DNA of 64,000 nucleotides from assembly GCF_041154505.1 (NCBI RefSeq), contig NZ_AP028672.1, positions 4,380,501-4,444,500 on the forward strand, read 5' to 3'. Positions 9,073 to 18,860 of this stretch are shown in pieces (positions within the stretch are counted from its first letter, which is position 1; the number at the start of each line of letters is the position of its first letter). The notes under the pieces were generated by a model. The model was not told where the DNA came from. It did not search any database and saw only the letters and a list, made by a program, of their open reading frames with translations. The position numbers and the translations under genes were made by a program. This DNA is from Acidovorax sp. A79 (GTDB lineage Bacteria > Pseudomonadota > Gammaproteobacteria > Burkholderiales > Burkholderiaceae_C).

Positions 9073-10185
9073 TCAGCCCGTGGTGCCCATCTCCAGCTCT
9101 TCCAGCTGCTCGGCCTCGCGCGCGTGGGCCAGGGCCTGCAGCACGTCGGCCAGGTCGCCTTCCATCACGTACAGCAGCTTGTACAGCGTGAGGTTGATGC
9201 GGTGGTCCGTCAGGCGCCCCTGCGGGAAGTTGTAGGTGCGGATGCGGTCGCTGCGGTCGCCGCTGCCGATCAGGCCCTTGCGCAGCGCGGCCTCCTTGGC
9301 GGCACGCTCGCTGCGTTCTTTTTCTTGAATGCGCGCCTGCAGCACCTGCAGGGCCTTGGCCTTGTTGGCGTGCTGGCTGCGGCCGTCCTGGCATTCGGCC
9401 ACGATGCCGGTGGGCAAGTGCACCACGCGCACGGCGGAGTCGGTCTTGTTGATGTGCTGGCCGCCCGCGCCGGATGCACGGAAGGTGTCGATGCGCAGGT
9501 CGGCCGGGTTGAGCTTGATGGCCTCGTGCTCGTCGGGCTCGGGCATCACGGCCACGGTGCAGGCGCTGGTGTGGATGCGGCCCTGTGTTTCGGTGGCGGG
9601 CACGCGCTGCACGCGGTGGCCGCCGGACTCGAACTTGAGGGTGCCGTAGACACCGCTACCGGAGGGGCCCGTTCCGGGCTGGCCTTCGATGCGCAGCACG
9701 ATTTCCTTGTAGCCCCCCAGCTCGGCCGCGTTCTCGCTCACGATCTCCACCTTCCAGCCCACGCGGTCGGCGTAGCGGGTGTACATGCGCGTGAGGTCGC
9801 CCGCGAACAGGGCCGATTCGTCGCCGCCCGTGCCGGCGCGGATTTCGACGAACGCATTGCGCGCGTCGTCGGGGTCCTTCGGCAACAGCAGGCGCTGCAA
9901 TTCGTCTTCCAGCTGCAGCAGTTCGGCTTCGGCACTGGTGATTTCTTCCTGCGCCATCTCGGCCATGTCGGGGTCGGCCAGCATCTCGCGCGCGCCGGCC
10001 AGGTCGGCCTCGCGCTGCTGGTAGCGGGCGTAGCGGCCTGCCACCTGCGTGACCTCGGCATGCTCGCGCGAGATGGTGCGGTACTGCGCCATGTCGCTCA
10101 TGATGTCCTCGCGCGAGAGCAGGAAGTCGAGTTCGCCCAGGCGCTGCGCGTAGCGCTCCAGCTGGCTTCGGAGAAAGGGTTTCAT
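9073..10185 (-). CDS. prfA: Peptide chain release factor 1
   Basis: Terminates translation at UAA and UAG. The product is 370 residues, about ten longer than the usual 360. It carries the helical domain 1, the stop-codon recognition domain, and the universal GGQ motif in [18 protein letters not shown], which enters the peptidyl-transferase centre and is the site methylated by PrmC. The N terminus [16 protein letters not shown] is standard for RF1. The order hemA-prfA-prmC is the common proteobacterial arrangement. Repeat copy 4 lies between hemA and this start. Confidence 0.96.
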   Translation of the reverse strand: MKPFLRSQLERYAQRLGELDFLLSREDIMSDMAQYRTISREHAEVTQVAGRYARYQQREADLAGAREMLADPDMAEMAQEEITSAEAELLQLEDELQRLLLPKDPDDARNAFVEIRAGTGGDESALFAGDLTRMYTRYADRVGWKVEIVSENAAELGGYKEIVLRIEGQPGTGPSGSGVYGTLKFESGGHRVQRVPATETQGRIHTSACTVAVMPEPDEHEAIKLNPADLRIDTFRASGAGGQHINKTDSAVRVVHLPTGIVAECQDGRSQHANKAKALQVLQARIQEKERSERAAKEAALRKGLIGSGDRSDRIRTYNFPQGRLTDHRINLTLYKLLYVMEGDLADVLQALAHAREAEQLEELEMGTTG

Positions 10186-10206
10186 GGAATCCTGGAGAAA
10201 TGGGTT

Positions 10207-10248
10207 GCTACAGATTTTGTAGCTGTTAGCGCTTGTGTATCAAGCGCT
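10207..10248 (+). repeat. Two-hairpin dispersed element, copy 4
   Basis: Hairpin A is GCTAC (10207-10211), a 7-nt loop, GTAGC (10219-10223). This is a compensatory T-A to C-G change relative to the GCTAT/ATAGC form. Spacer TGTT follows. Hairpin B is AGCGCTT (10228-10234), a 7-nt loop, AAGCGCT (10242-10248), with seven perfect pairs. The tail GAGGGCCGATCTGGCTTGAAAT follows. It lies between hemA and prfA, on the strand opposite to their transcription. Confidence 0.9.
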
Positions 10249-10300
10249 GAGGGCCGATCTGGCTTGAAATCGGAACGGGCTGGGGTGCGGGCGGGCGCCG

Positions 10301-11617
10301 CTACAGGCCGTTGTGGGGGGTCTTGCTTTGCGAGCGCAGGAACAGGCGCGAGACGGTCTGGGCCGTCTGGGCGCGCATCTCGGCGTCGCCCGCGCGCAGC
10401 TCGGCCAGGGTGCCGTGCAGCATTTTCTGTGTGAGGCCACGCGAGAGGGCTTCGAGCACGGCGTCCACATCCTCGCCCTTGGCCAGCAGCTTCTTGGCGC
10501 GCGCGATCTCCAGGGCGCGCCACTCGTCGGTCTGGGCGTTGAGCTGCTGGATCAGCGGCACCACGCCGCCGGTCTCGCCGGCCGGGCTGCGCAGCTCCAT
10601 CCAGTGCATGAAGCTCTGCACGCCCGCGTCGATGATGGCCTCGGCCTGCGCCACGGCGGCTTGGCGGTTGGCCTGGGCCGTCTGCACCACGGTGGCCAGG
10701 TCGTCCACGGTGTACAGGTACACGTCGCCCAGGGCCTTGACCTCGGGTTCGATGTCGCGCGGCACGGCCAGGTCGACCATGAAGATGGGGCGGTGGCGGC
10801 GCTTTTTCAGCGCGCGCTCCACGGCGCCCAGGCCGATGATGGGCAGGCTGCTGGCGGTGCAGCTGATGACGGCGTCGAACTCGTGCAGGCGCTCGGGCAG
10901 GTCGGCCAGGCGCATCACCTCGCCGCCAAAGCGGGTGGCGAGCTTTTCGCCGCGCTCGAGGGTGCGGTTGGCAATGGCAATCTGCTTGGGGTTCTTGGCC
11001 GCGAAGTGCGTGGCGCACAGCTCGATCATTTCGCCCGCGCCGACGAACAGCACGCGGATCTTGCCGAGGTCTTCGAACAGCTGGCTGGCCAGGCGCACGG
11101 CGGCGGCGGCCATGCTGATGCTGTGCGCGCCGATCTCGGTGCTGGTGCGCACCTCCTTGGCCACGGCGAAGCTGCGCTGGAAGAGCTGGTTGAGCGTGGT
11201 GCCCAGGGCGCCAGCGGTCTCGGCGGCGCGCACGGCATCCTTCATCTGGCCCAGGATCTGGGCCTCGCCCAGCACCATCGAGTCGAGCCCGCTGGCCACG
11301 CGGAAGGCGTGGCGCGCGACCAGGCTGTCCTCGAGCGTGTAGGAGTGCGAGCGCAGCAGCGCGGGGCTCACGCCGCCGCTCTGGGCCAGCCAGCCCAGCG
11401 TGTGGTCCATGGCGGGCTGCTCGCCCGCGCAGTAGATTTCGGTGCGGTTGCAGGTGGAGATGATGGCCGTTTCCACCCCGGGGTGGCAGCTGGAGGTGCC
11501 CAGCGACTGGCGCAAACCGTGCAATGTGGGGGCGATCTGGTCGAGCGCGAACGCGAACCGGCCGCGCAGATCGAGCGGCGCGGTGGTGTGGTTGATGCCG
11601 AGGGCCCAGACTGCCAT
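10301..11617 (-). CDS. hemA: Glutamyl-tRNA reductase
   Basis: Reduces glutamyl-tRNA(Glu) to glutamate-1-semialdehyde with NADPH, the committed step of C5 tetrapyrrole synthesis. The product is 438 residues. The catalytic domain includes [10 protein letters not shown] with the nucleophilic Cys at about residue 56 and [11 protein letters not shown] Rossmann NADPH-binding domain follows ([12 protein letters not shown]), then a C-terminal dimerisation helix. The start [15 protein letters not shown] is canonical. It heads the minus-strand hemA-prfA-prmC-grxD cluster and is divergent from a small membrane protein gene. Confidence 0.96.
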   Translation of the reverse strand: MAVWALGINHTTAPLDLRGRFAFALDQIAPTLHGLRQSLGTSSCHPGVETAIISTCNRTEIYCAGEQPAMDHTLGWLAQSGGVSPALLRSHSYTLEDSLVARHAFRVASGLDSMVLGEAQILGQMKDAVRAAETAGALGTTLNQLFQRSFAVAKEVRTSTEIGAHSISMAAAAVRLASQLFEDLGKIRVLFVGAGEMIELCATHFAAKNPKQIAIANRTLERGEKLATRFGGEVMRLADLPERLHEFDAVISCTASSLPIIGLGAVERALKKRRHRPIFMVDLAVPRDIEPEVKALGDVYLYTVDDLATVVQTAQANRQAAVAQAEAIIDAGVQSFMHWMELRSPAGETGGVVPLIQQLNAQTDEWRALEIARAKKLLAKGEDVDAVLEALSRGLTQKMLHGTLAELRAGDAEMRAQTAQTVSRLFLRSQSKTPHNGL

Positions 11618-11674
11618 AGTTCCCGATTATAAAATTGTTGGCCCGAACAGGCGGCCTTGCCTGTTCAAGCCTTG

Positions 11675-11968
11675 ATGTGGGTCAATTCCATGGGTCCTCT
11701 GGACGTTTTCAATCACCTGCTCAACTTCGTGGCACCCGCCGCGGCCGTGGCCCTGCTGCTTGCCTTGTCGGGGCGCTTCATTGGCTCCAGAACACCCTTG
11801 CCGCTGTCTGGCGGGTCTCGCCTTGCGATCGTCTTCACCGTGGGCGTGGCAACCCTGGCCGCCGGACTGGTGGTGTGGGGGCGCGACGGCCGTATGCTGA
11901 CCTATGCCGCGCTGGTGGTGGCCTGCGCCACCTGCCAGTGGGTGCTGGTGCGCGGCTGGAAGGCCTGA
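11675..11968 (+). CDS. Small membrane protein, unknown function
   Basis: A short protein of about 97 residues with three predicted hydrophobic segments (around FVAPAAAVALLLALSG, LAIVFTVGVATLAAGLVVW and LTYAALVVACATCQWVLV). It ends in a basic RGWKA tail. No family motif is recognised. The start is uncertain: ATG 11675 and ATG 11690 (MGPLDVF) are both possible, and neither has a convincing ribosome-binding site. It is divergent from hemA and ends 107 bp before the next gene. Confidence 0.6.
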   Translation: MWVNSMGPLDVFNHLLNFVAPAAAVALLLALSGRFIGSRTPLPLSGGSRLAIVFTVGVATLAAGLVVWGRDGRMLTYAALVVACATCQWVLVRGWKA

Positions 11969-12075
11969 CCGGCCGCACACCCGCGCGCAATGCCGTGCCA
12001 TGCCCCGCACCCGCCGCCGGGGCGGGTGCACACTCCCCGATCCTCAACAACACAAAAACCTGGAGATAGAACACG

Positions 12076-13047
12076 ATGACGCTCAAGCATTCCTGGCCCG
12101 TACTGGCCGCGGGGCTCGCCCTGTCGGTGGCCGCGCAGGCCCAGCAGGCCTTTCCTTCCAAGCCCGTGCGCATCGTCATCGGCTTTCCGGCCGGCGGCCC
12201 GCTGGACCAGCATGCACGCTTGCTCACCGACAAGCTGCAGGCCGTGCTGGGCCAGCCCGTGGTGGTGGACTACAAGGCCGGTGCGGGTGGCACCGTGGGC
12301 GCGCAGGACGTGATGAAAGCGCCGCCCGACGGCCACACCATCATGCTGGCCAACACGGGCGTGATGGTGATCAACCCCGGGCTCTACAGCCGCCTGCCGT
12401 ATTCCACGCTCAAGGATTTTGTGCCCATCGCGCGCACCGCCATGCAGCCGCTGGCCCTTTTGGTGAACCCTGGCGTGCCCGCCAAGAACCTGCAGGAGTT
12501 CATGGCCTACGCCAAGTCGCGGCCGGGCCAGGTCAACTTCGGCTCGGCGGGCAATGGCGGCATCAGCCACCTGGTGCCCGAGATGTTCAAGACGGCCACC
12601 GGCCTGTTCATGGTGCACATCCCCTACCGGGGCAGCGCACCCGCGTTCACGGACCTCATGGGCGGCCAGGTGCAGTTCATGGCCGAAAGCATTCCGCAGG
12701 CCGCCAGCTACCACAAGCAGGGCAAGGTGCGCGCTCTGGCCGTGACCAGCAAGGAGCGCAACCCCGCGCTGCCTGACGTGCCCACGGTGATCGAGAGCGG
12801 CATCAAGGGTTTCGAGGTGGTGGGCTTCTACGGCTTCCTGGCTCCGGCCGGGACACCCAAGGACGTTGTCAACAAGCTCAGCGATGCCTTCGGCCAGGTG
12901 CTGCAGATGCCCGAGGTGCGCAACCGCATGGTGACCCAGGGGGCGGACCCAGCCTTCCTGGGGTCGGACGACTTCGCGAAATTCCTGGCTGCAGAGATGC
13001 CGCGCTGGGCCGACGCGGTGAAGAAGTCGGGCGCTAAATTGGACTGA
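12076..13047 (+). CDS. Bug/TctC-family tripartite tricarboxylate transporter binding protein
   Basis: A 323-residue periplasmic solute-binding protein of the Bug family, which is hugely expanded in Burkholderiales. The Sec signal is MTLKHSWPVLAAGLALSVAA-QAQ. The mature part opens with the family block FPSKPVRIVIGFPAGGPLDQHAR. LAVTSKERNPALPDVPTVIESG is the other diagnostic block. No TctA/TctB membrane genes are adjacent, as is typical of orphan Bug proteins, so the ligand (usually a small carboxylate) is unknown. A GC-rich repeat begins right after its stop codon. Confidence 0.92.
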   Translation: MTLKHSWPVLAAGLALSVAAQAQQAFPSKPVRIVIGFPAGGPLDQHARLLTDKLQAVLGQPVVVDYKAGAGGTVGAQDVMKAPPDGHTIMLANTGVMVINPGLYSRLPYSTLKDFVPIARTAMQPLALLVNPGVPAKNLQEFMAYAKSRPGQVNFGSAGNGGISHLVPEMFKTATGLFMVHIPYRGSAPAFTDLMGGQVQFMAESIPQAASYHKQGKVRALAVTSKERNPALPDVPTVIESGIKGFEVVGFYGFLAPAGTPKDVVNKLSDAFGQVLQMPEVRNRMVTQGADPAFLGSDDFAKFLAAEMPRWADAVKKSGAKLD

Positions 13048-13130
13048 CCCCGTGAGGCGCTGCGCGCCTTCCCCCTGGAAGGGGGACGCCACCGGTGGCC
13101 CGGCAAAGCCGGTTCCACGGTGGCGCGGGC
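13048..13130 (+). repeat. GC-rich post-stop repeat, family S copy 1
   Basis: Begins at the stop codon of the Bug-protein gene. It contains the hairpin CCTTCCCCC / GGGGG-ACG and the block GGCCCGGCAAAGCCGGTTCC (13097-13116), which recurs inverted at 16078-16097 and with one change at 39131-39150. Confidence 0.7.
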
Positions 13131-13160
13131 CTTGGGGCGGGGTTGGGGCGACGGCAGGCC

Positions 13161-13934
13161 CTAGGGCGTGGCGGGCGAAAAAAAGTCCACGCGGTCGGTG
13201 ATGATGCCGTCGGTTTCCAGGTGGAGGAGCCGCTGCGCGGCCCAGTCGTCGTTCACCGTGTAGCTCAGCGCACGCAGGCCCGCGCCGTGGACCTGCGCGA
13301 CCAGCGCCGCATCCCACAGTGCGTGGTTGCACACGATGGCCACGCAGTCCAGCTGGCGGGCCAGGTCCAGCCAGCCGTCGCGCAACGTGTCCAGCAGCAG
13401 CGCGCGCGGGATGTGGGGGGCCGTGGCCCGGGCGCCCGCCAGCGCGTCGGGCTGGAAGGATGAGAACAGGGGCTGCACGGCCTGGCCCTGCCACAGACGC
13501 GCCGCATGTTCCCCCACCACCCGGCCCGTTTTTTCCTCGACCCCGGGCGTTGGCTTGATCTCGATGTTCAGGAAGAAGCCGTTGGCGATGCAATAGCGCG
13601 CCGTGTTCTCCAGGGTGGGCAACGGCTCGCCCGCGTGGGTGCGCGAATGCCAGCTGCCCGCGTCCAGCTGGGCCAATGCGCTCCAGGGGTGATCGCCCCC
13701 GGTGCGACTGGCGGTGGTGCCCAGCGCCTGCGCCGCGTTGGTGGTGCGGTCCAGCGTGGCGTCGTGCATCAGGAACGGCACGCCGTCGGCACTCAGCTTG
13801 GCGTCGCACTCGAACATGCGGTAGCCATGCCGGGCGCCCAGCCGGAACGCGGCCAGGGTGTTTTCAGGGGCCAGCTTGCCGGCGCCACGGTGGGCGATCC
13901 AGCGGGGGTAGGGCCAGGGAGTAGACATGGTCAT
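13161..13934 (-). CDS. ugpQ: Glycerophosphodiester phosphodiesterase
   Basis: Hydrolyses glycerophosphodiesters to sn-glycerol-3-phosphate and an alcohol. The product is about 257 residues with the GDPD signature: IAHRGAGKLAPENTLAAF supplies the catalytic His-Arg and metal-binding Glu, and FECDAKLSADGVPFLMHD supplies the Glu/Asp pair and the second His. There is no signal peptide, consistent with a cytoplasmic UgpQ. ATG 13934 and ATG 13928 are both plausible starts. It is the last gene of the ugpBAEC-Q operon, so imported diesters can be cleaved inside the cell. The 152-bp gap from ugpC holds a GC-rich repeat. Confidence 0.93.
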   Translation of the reverse strand: MTMSTPWPYPRWIAHRGAGKLAPENTLAAFRLGARHGYRMFECDAKLSADGVPFLMHDATLDRTTNAAQALGTTASRTGGDHPWSALAQLDAGSWHSRTHAGEPLPTLENTARYCIANGFFLNIEIKPTPGVEEKTGRVVGEHAARLWQGQAVQPLFSSFQPDALAGARATAPHIPRALLLDTLRDGWLDLARQLDCVAIVCNHALWDAALVAQVHGAGLRALSYTVNDDWAAQRLLHLETDGIITDRVDFFSPATP

Positions 13935-13984
13935 CTTGCCTCGTGGTTTGCGTGCCACGCCGCGGTGGCCACTGGCACGGCACC

Positions 13985-14086
13985 GCGCGCGGACGCCGAG
14001 CAAGGGCCGCCCCGCAGCGACGGCGTCGTCCCCCTTTCCGGCGCAGCCGGGAGAAGGGGAAGGCGGCGAAGCCGCTCAGGGGTGGG
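13985..14086 (-). repeat. GC-rich post-stop repeat, family S copy 2
   Basis: Starts directly after the ugpC stop on the minus strand. Read on that strand it has CTGAGCGGCTTCGCCGCC, a CCCC/GGGGG stem, and GCGGGGCGGCCCTTGCTCGG. The last block also occurs in the copy after dppA (47215-47333). Confidence 0.65.
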
Positions 14087-15091
<1,005 letters not shown>

Positions 15092-15094
15092 GAT

Positions 15095-15136
15095 GCAATG
15101 AATTTGATAGCTACAAGTGCTGAATGGATAAGCGCT
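15095..15136 (+). repeat. Two-hairpin dispersed element, copy 5
   Basis: GCAAT (15095-15099), a 7-nt loop and ATAGC (15107-15111) give four pairs. Spacer TACA follows. AGTGCTG (15116-15122), a 7-nt loop and AAGCGCT (15130-15136) follow with one wobble and one mismatch. It lies in the ugpE-ugpC gap on the strand opposite to transcription. Confidence 0.75.
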
Positions 15137-15151
15137 GGCAGGGGTTTTGTC

Positions 15152-16003
15152 TTATTTCTCGGTGTCCACCAGGCCCTTGACGAACCAGCGCTGCATGACC
15201 ACCACCACGAAGGCCGGAGGCAGCATGGCCAGGAGGGCCGTGGCCATCACGATGTTCCATTCGTTGCCCGCGTCGCCGCCGGCCAGCATGCGCTTGATGC
15301 CGATCACCACGGGGTACATGTCTTCCGAGGTGGTCACCAGCAGCGGCCACAGGTACTGGTTCCAGCCGTAGATGAACTGGATCACGAACAGCGCGGCGAT
15401 CGAGGTGCGCGACAGCGGCACCAGGATGTCCTTGAAGAAGCGCATGGGGCCCGCGCCGTCCACGCGGGCGGCTTCCACCAGTTCGTCGGGCACCGTGAGG
15501 AAGAACTGCCGGAACAGGAACGTGGCGGTGGCCGACGCGATCAGCGGCACCGTGAGGCCCGCATACGTGTTGAGCATGCCCAGGTCCGACACCACCTGGT
15601 AGGTGGGGCCGATGCGCACTTCCACCGGCAGCATCAGCGTGATGAAGATCAGCCAGAAGCAGATGCCCTTGAAGGGGAAGCGGAAGTACACGATGGCGAA
15701 CGCCGACAGCAGCGAGATGGCGATCTTGCCCAGCGTGATGACGATGGCGGTGACGAAGCTCACCCACATCATGCGCGCCACCGGCGCGGTGGAGCCCGCG
15801 CCCGTGCCGCCGCCGAACAGGGCGTCGTGGTAGGTCTGCCAGAAGTTGCCGCCGGGCACCATGGGCATGGGCACCTGCACGATGTCCTGCGCGGTGTGGG
15901 TCGAGGCCACGAAGGCCAGGTACAGCGGAAAGCCGACGATGATCACGCCCAGCACCATGATGAGGTGCGAGAACGCGGTGAGATAAGGACTGCGCTCTAC
16001 CAT
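15152..16003 (-). CDS. ugpE: sn-glycerol-3-phosphate ABC transporter permease UgpE
   Basis: One of two inner-membrane subunits of the Ugp importer, 283 residues with six predicted membrane segments. The EAA loop that docks on UgpC is [20 protein letters not shown]. The N terminus ([20 protein letters not shown]) begins the first helix. It lies between ugpA and ugpC. The 149-bp gap to ugpA is filled largely by a GC-rich repeat. Confidence 0.94.
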   Translation of the reverse strand: MVERSPYLTAFSHLIMVLGVIIVGFPLYLAFVASTHTAQDIVQVPMPMVPGGNFWQTYHDALFGGGTGAGSTAPVARMMWVSFVTAIVITLGKIAISLLSAFAIVYFRFPFKGICFWLIFITLMLPVEVRIGPTYQVVSDLGMLNTYAGLTVPLIASATATFLFRQFFLTVPDELVEAARVDGAGPMRFFKDILVPLSRTSIAALFVIQFIYGWNQYLWPLLVTTSEDMYPVVIGIKRMLAGGDAGNEWNIVMATALLAMLPPAFVVVVMQRWFVKGLVDTEK

Positions 16004-16061
16004 GCGAGGGCTCCAGGAGAGAGGGGCGATGAAGAAGACATGCGTGAATTAAGGAGTGCCA

Positions 16062-16152
16062 ATGCGCGTGCCACCGCGGAACCGGCTTTGCCGGGCCGCT
16101 GGAGGCGCCCCCTCGAGGGGGAGGCGCCACAGGCGCTTCGGGGGGGAGTCAT
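16062..16152 (-). repeat. GC-rich post-stop repeat, family S copy 3
   Basis: Begins immediately after the ugpA stop on the minus strand. It has the CCCCCTCGAGGGGG palindrome near 16113-16126 and the inverted block at 16078-16097 shared with the copies at 13048 and 39083. Confidence 0.7.
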
Positions 16153-17034
16153 CTAGTACTGCACTTTCTTCTCGACGTAGCGGAACTGGATCACGGTGAG
16201 CACCACCACGATCACCATCAGCACCACCGACTGCGCGGCCGATCCGCCCATGTCCATGGCCTTGAACCCATCGTGGTACACCTTGTAGACCAGGATGGCG
16301 GTATCGCGGCCCGGGCCGCCCTGCGTGGTGGCGTCCACGATGGCGAAGGTGTCGAAGAAGGCATACACCACGTTGATCACGAGCAGGAAGAACGTGGTGG
16401 GCGAGAGCAGCGGAAACTGGATGCTCCAGAACCTGCGCCAGGGGCCCGCGCCATCAATGGCTGCGGCTTCGATGAGCGACTTGGGGATGGACTGCAGGCC
16501 CGCCAGGAAGAACAGGAAGTTGTAGGAGATCTGCTTCCACACCGCGGCGATCACGATCAGCGCCATGGCGTGGTCGGAGTTGAGCATGTGGTTCCAGTCG
16601 AAGCCCGACTGGCGCAGCATGTAGGCCACCACCCCGAGCGACGGCGAGAACATGAACATCCACAGCACGCCCGCCACGGCGGGTGCCACGGCATAGGGCA
16701 GCAGCAGCGCGGTCTTGTAGACCATCGCGCCCTTGATGATGCGGTCGGCGAAGATCGCCAGGATCAGCGACAGGCTGATGCCGCTGACCGCCACCAGGAT
16801 CGAGAAGAAGGCGGTGGTCTTGAACGACGCCAGATAGCCCGGGTCCTGGAACAGATCCCGGAAGTTGTCGAAACCGACCCATTCCTTCGAGAAGCCGAAG
16901 GAATCCTGCATCTGGAACGACTGCACCAGGGCCTGGCCTGCGGGCCAGAAGAAGAAGACGCTGATGATGGCCAGCTGGGGTGCCAGAAGCACCCACGGCA
17001 GCCACGCAGAGCGAAAGAGAACGCGTTTTTCCAT
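16153..17034 (-). CDS. ugpA: sn-glycerol-3-phosphate ABC transporter permease UgpA
   Basis: The partner permease of UgpE, 293 residues with six predicted membrane helices. The EAA loop is [23 protein letters not shown] 17034 gives [20 protein letters not shown], the usual N terminus; the frame stays open upstream but reads through a terminator-like hairpin. It is 205 bp from ugpB, much further than usual within an operon. Confidence 0.94.
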   Translation of the reverse strand: MEKRVLFRSAWLPWVLLAPQLAIISVFFFWPAGQALVQSFQMQDSFGFSKEWVGFDNFRDLFQDPGYLASFKTTAFFSILVAVSGISLSLILAIFADRIIKGAMVYKTALLLPYAVAPAVAGVLWMFMFSPSLGVVAYMLRQSGFDWNHMLNSDHAMALIVIAAVWKQISYNFLFFLAGLQSIPKSLIEAAAIDGAGPWRRFWSIQFPLLSPTTFFLLVINVVYAFFDTFAIVDATTQGGPGRDTAILVYKVYHDGFKAMDMGGSAAQSVVLMVIVVVLTVIQFRYVEKKVQY

Positions 17035-17131
17035 GTCCAGACTCTCAAAAAATGCCCCCGTGCTGGCTGTTGCGCAGGGGCGCTGCCCCTTCGGGGGGCC
17101 GCTTTTTGCCCCGGGGCAGCCCGGCGGCAAA

Positions 17132-17186
17132 AAAAGACAACCCGCCGCCCAGTGAACCGCAGGGGTTTACAGGGGCGGCGGGCTTT
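17132..17186 (-). terminator. Terminator-like hairpin between ugpB and ugpA
   Basis: Read on the minus strand, GCCCGCCGCCC pairs with GGGCGGCGGG around a loop of about 22 nt and is followed by TTGTCTTTTTTT (down to 17132). It lies 54 bp after the ugpB stop and would attenuate transcription into ugpA. Confidence 0.75.
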
Positions 17187-17239
17187 CGATGTCCCCAGGC
17201 CGCAAGGGCCCGGTCGCATCCATAGGCGCTCGTCAGAAC

Positions 17240-18559
17240 TTACTTGTTGGCGCGCGCGAACCGGGCCAGCTGTTCGTTGCCGCGGGTCACGGCCGTGTCC
17301 AGCGCCTCCTTGGGGGTCTTCTTGCCCGACCAGATCTGTTCGGTTTCCTCGTCGATGATGGAACGGATCTGCACGAAGTTGCCCAGGCGGATGCCGCGCG
17401 ACTTGTCGGTGGCCTTGCGGATCATCTGCGTGACGGCGACGTCGGTGCCGGGGTTCTTTTCATAGAAGCCCGAGGCTTCGGTGAGCTTGTAGGCGGCCGT
17501 GGTCACGGGCAGGTAGCCCGTGCGCTGGTGGCTGGCCGCCTGCACCTTGGTGTCGTTCAGGAAGTTCAGGAAGTCGGCCACGCCCTTGTACTCTTCGGAC
17601 TTCTTGCCGGCCATCACCCAGAGGCTGGCGCCGCCGATGGCGGTGTTCTGGGGCGCGCCCTTCACGTCGGCGTAGTAGGGCAGGGCCGAGATGCCATAGG
17701 CGAACTTGGCTTCCTTGGCCACGCGGGCGTACAGGCCTGACGAGCCCGTGATCATGGCGCACTCGCCCGAGGGGAAGGACGCGTCCGGCACATTGCCGCG
17801 GCCCTTGTAGACGAAGCTGCCGTCCTTGGAGGCCTTGGCCAGGTTCTCGAAGTGGCGCACGTGCAGCGGCGTGTTGATCTGCAGCTGGGCGTCGTTGCCG
17901 TCAAAGCCGTTGTTCTTGGACGCGAACAGCGTGTTGTGCCACAGCGAGAAGCTCTCCAGCTGCGTCCAGCTGATCCAGCTCGTGGTGAACGGGCAGCTGT
18001 GGCCGCTGGCCTTGAGCTTGGACGCGGCGGCGAACACCTCGGGCCATGTCTTGGGCGGGGTGTTGGGGTCCAGGCCCGCCTTCTTGAAGGCGTCCTTGTT
18101 GTAATAGAAGATGGTGGTGGAGCTGTTGAGCGGGTAGCTCAGCATCTGGCCGTTGGGCGCGGTGTAGTAGCCGGCCACGGCCGACACGTACTGGGTGGGG
18201 TCGAACTTGAAGCCGCCGTCGTTGAGCACCTTGGCCGCGGGCACGATGGCACCCTTGCTGGCCATCATGGTGGCGGTGCCTACTTCGAACACCTGGAGGA
18301 TGTGGGGTGCATTGCCCGCACGGAACGCGGCGATGGCGCCCGTCATCGATTCGTCATACGTACCCTTGTAGGTGGGCACGACCTTGTACTTGGTCTGGCT
18401 CGCGTTGTACTGTTTTGCCAGGTCGTTGACCCAATCGCCGAGCGCTGCGCTCATCGAATGCCACCACTGAATCTCGACCGGCGCCTGAGCCTGGGCTTGT
18501 GCAGGCAGGCACGCCGACATGGCGATGGCAGCGCAGACCGCCAGATGCTTCGTTTGCAT
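17240..18559 (-). CDS. ugpB: sn-glycerol-3-phosphate ABC transporter binding protein
   Basis: Periplasmic receptor for sn-glycerol-3-phosphate and glycerophosphodiesters, 439 residues. The signal peptide is MQTKHLAVCAAIAMSACLPA-QAQAQA. The mature start PVEIQWWHSMSAALGDWVND is the UgpB/MalE-like cluster-1 pattern, and WPEVFAAASKLKASG and GECAMITGSSGLY are family blocks. ATG 18559 is set by the signal peptide. It is the first gene of the operon, preceded by a 301-bp divergent region with a candidate PhoB box, and followed by a terminator-like hairpin that could make it the most abundant subunit. Confidence 0.95.
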   Translation of the reverse strand: MQTKHLAVCAAIAMSACLPAQAQAQAPVEIQWWHSMSAALGDWVNDLAKQYNASQTKYKVVPTYKGTYDESMTGAIAAFRAGNAPHILQVFEVGTATMMASKGAIVPAAKVLNDGGFKFDPTQYVSAVAGYYTAPNGQMLSYPLNSSTTIFYYNKDAFKKAGLDPNTPPKTWPEVFAAASKLKASGHSCPFTTSWISWTQLESFSLWHNTLFASKNNGFDGNDAQLQINTPLHVRHFENLAKASKDGSFVYKGRGNVPDASFPSGECAMITGSSGLYARVAKEAKFAYGISALPYYADVKGAPQNTAIGGASLWVMAGKKSEEYKGVADFLNFLNDTKVQAASHQRTGYLPVTTAAYKLTEASGFYEKNPGTDVAVTQMIRKATDKSRGIRLGNFVQIRSIIDEETEQIWSGKKTPKEALDTAVTRGNEQLARFARANK

Positions 18560-18860
18560 GAATATTTCCTCCGAGGATGACAAAAAGCACAAGGGCCGGA
18601 TGCTATGCAGCCGATGTGACATTGATATGTCGTTGTCGCATGAGCCTGTCGCTTGCAACAACCGGGGAAACCCCTTGGGGTCCCCATGAGGGAAGCGATT
18701 GTGACTCTTTTGTGACAAGGTGTGGCGCATTTGCCGAGGCTTGCAAGGTTTTGTGCAATGCACCATGCTGTCGGTCGCGCGCAGGCCTCTGCCGCGCCGG
18801 TTCGTTCGCGTCGTCGCGCGCCGGTTTCTTTTCCCCCTCTCCTCCTTCTTCCTTATTGCC
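18560..18860. promoter_or_regulatory. Divergent ugpB/serA intergenic region
   Basis: A 301-bp region between the divergent ugpB and serA starts. It holds the candidate PhoB box at 18701-18718 and a GGGGAAACCCC / GGGGTCCCC hairpin-prone run at about 18664-18685. A pyrimidine-rich stretch (18830-18855) precedes serA. No further gene is evident; an open frame that extends serA upstream is not supported by the family N terminus. Confidence 0.5.
18701..18718 (-). promoter_or_regulatory. Candidate PhoB (Pho) box upstream of ugpB
   Basis: Read on the minus strand this is TTGTCACAAAAGAGTCAC: two TGTCA-like half sites 11 bp apart with an A-rich spacer. It matches the 18-bp Pho-box consensus at about 14 positions. 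It lies 142 bp before the ugpB start. ugp operons are PhoB-controlled in E. coli. Confidence 0.5.

Noticed and set aside
18720..18860. 47-codon N-terminal extension of serA
   Set aside because: The frame is open, but family members begin at MAINSLDKNKIKF-like sequence and the extension is Arg-rich intergenic DNA.
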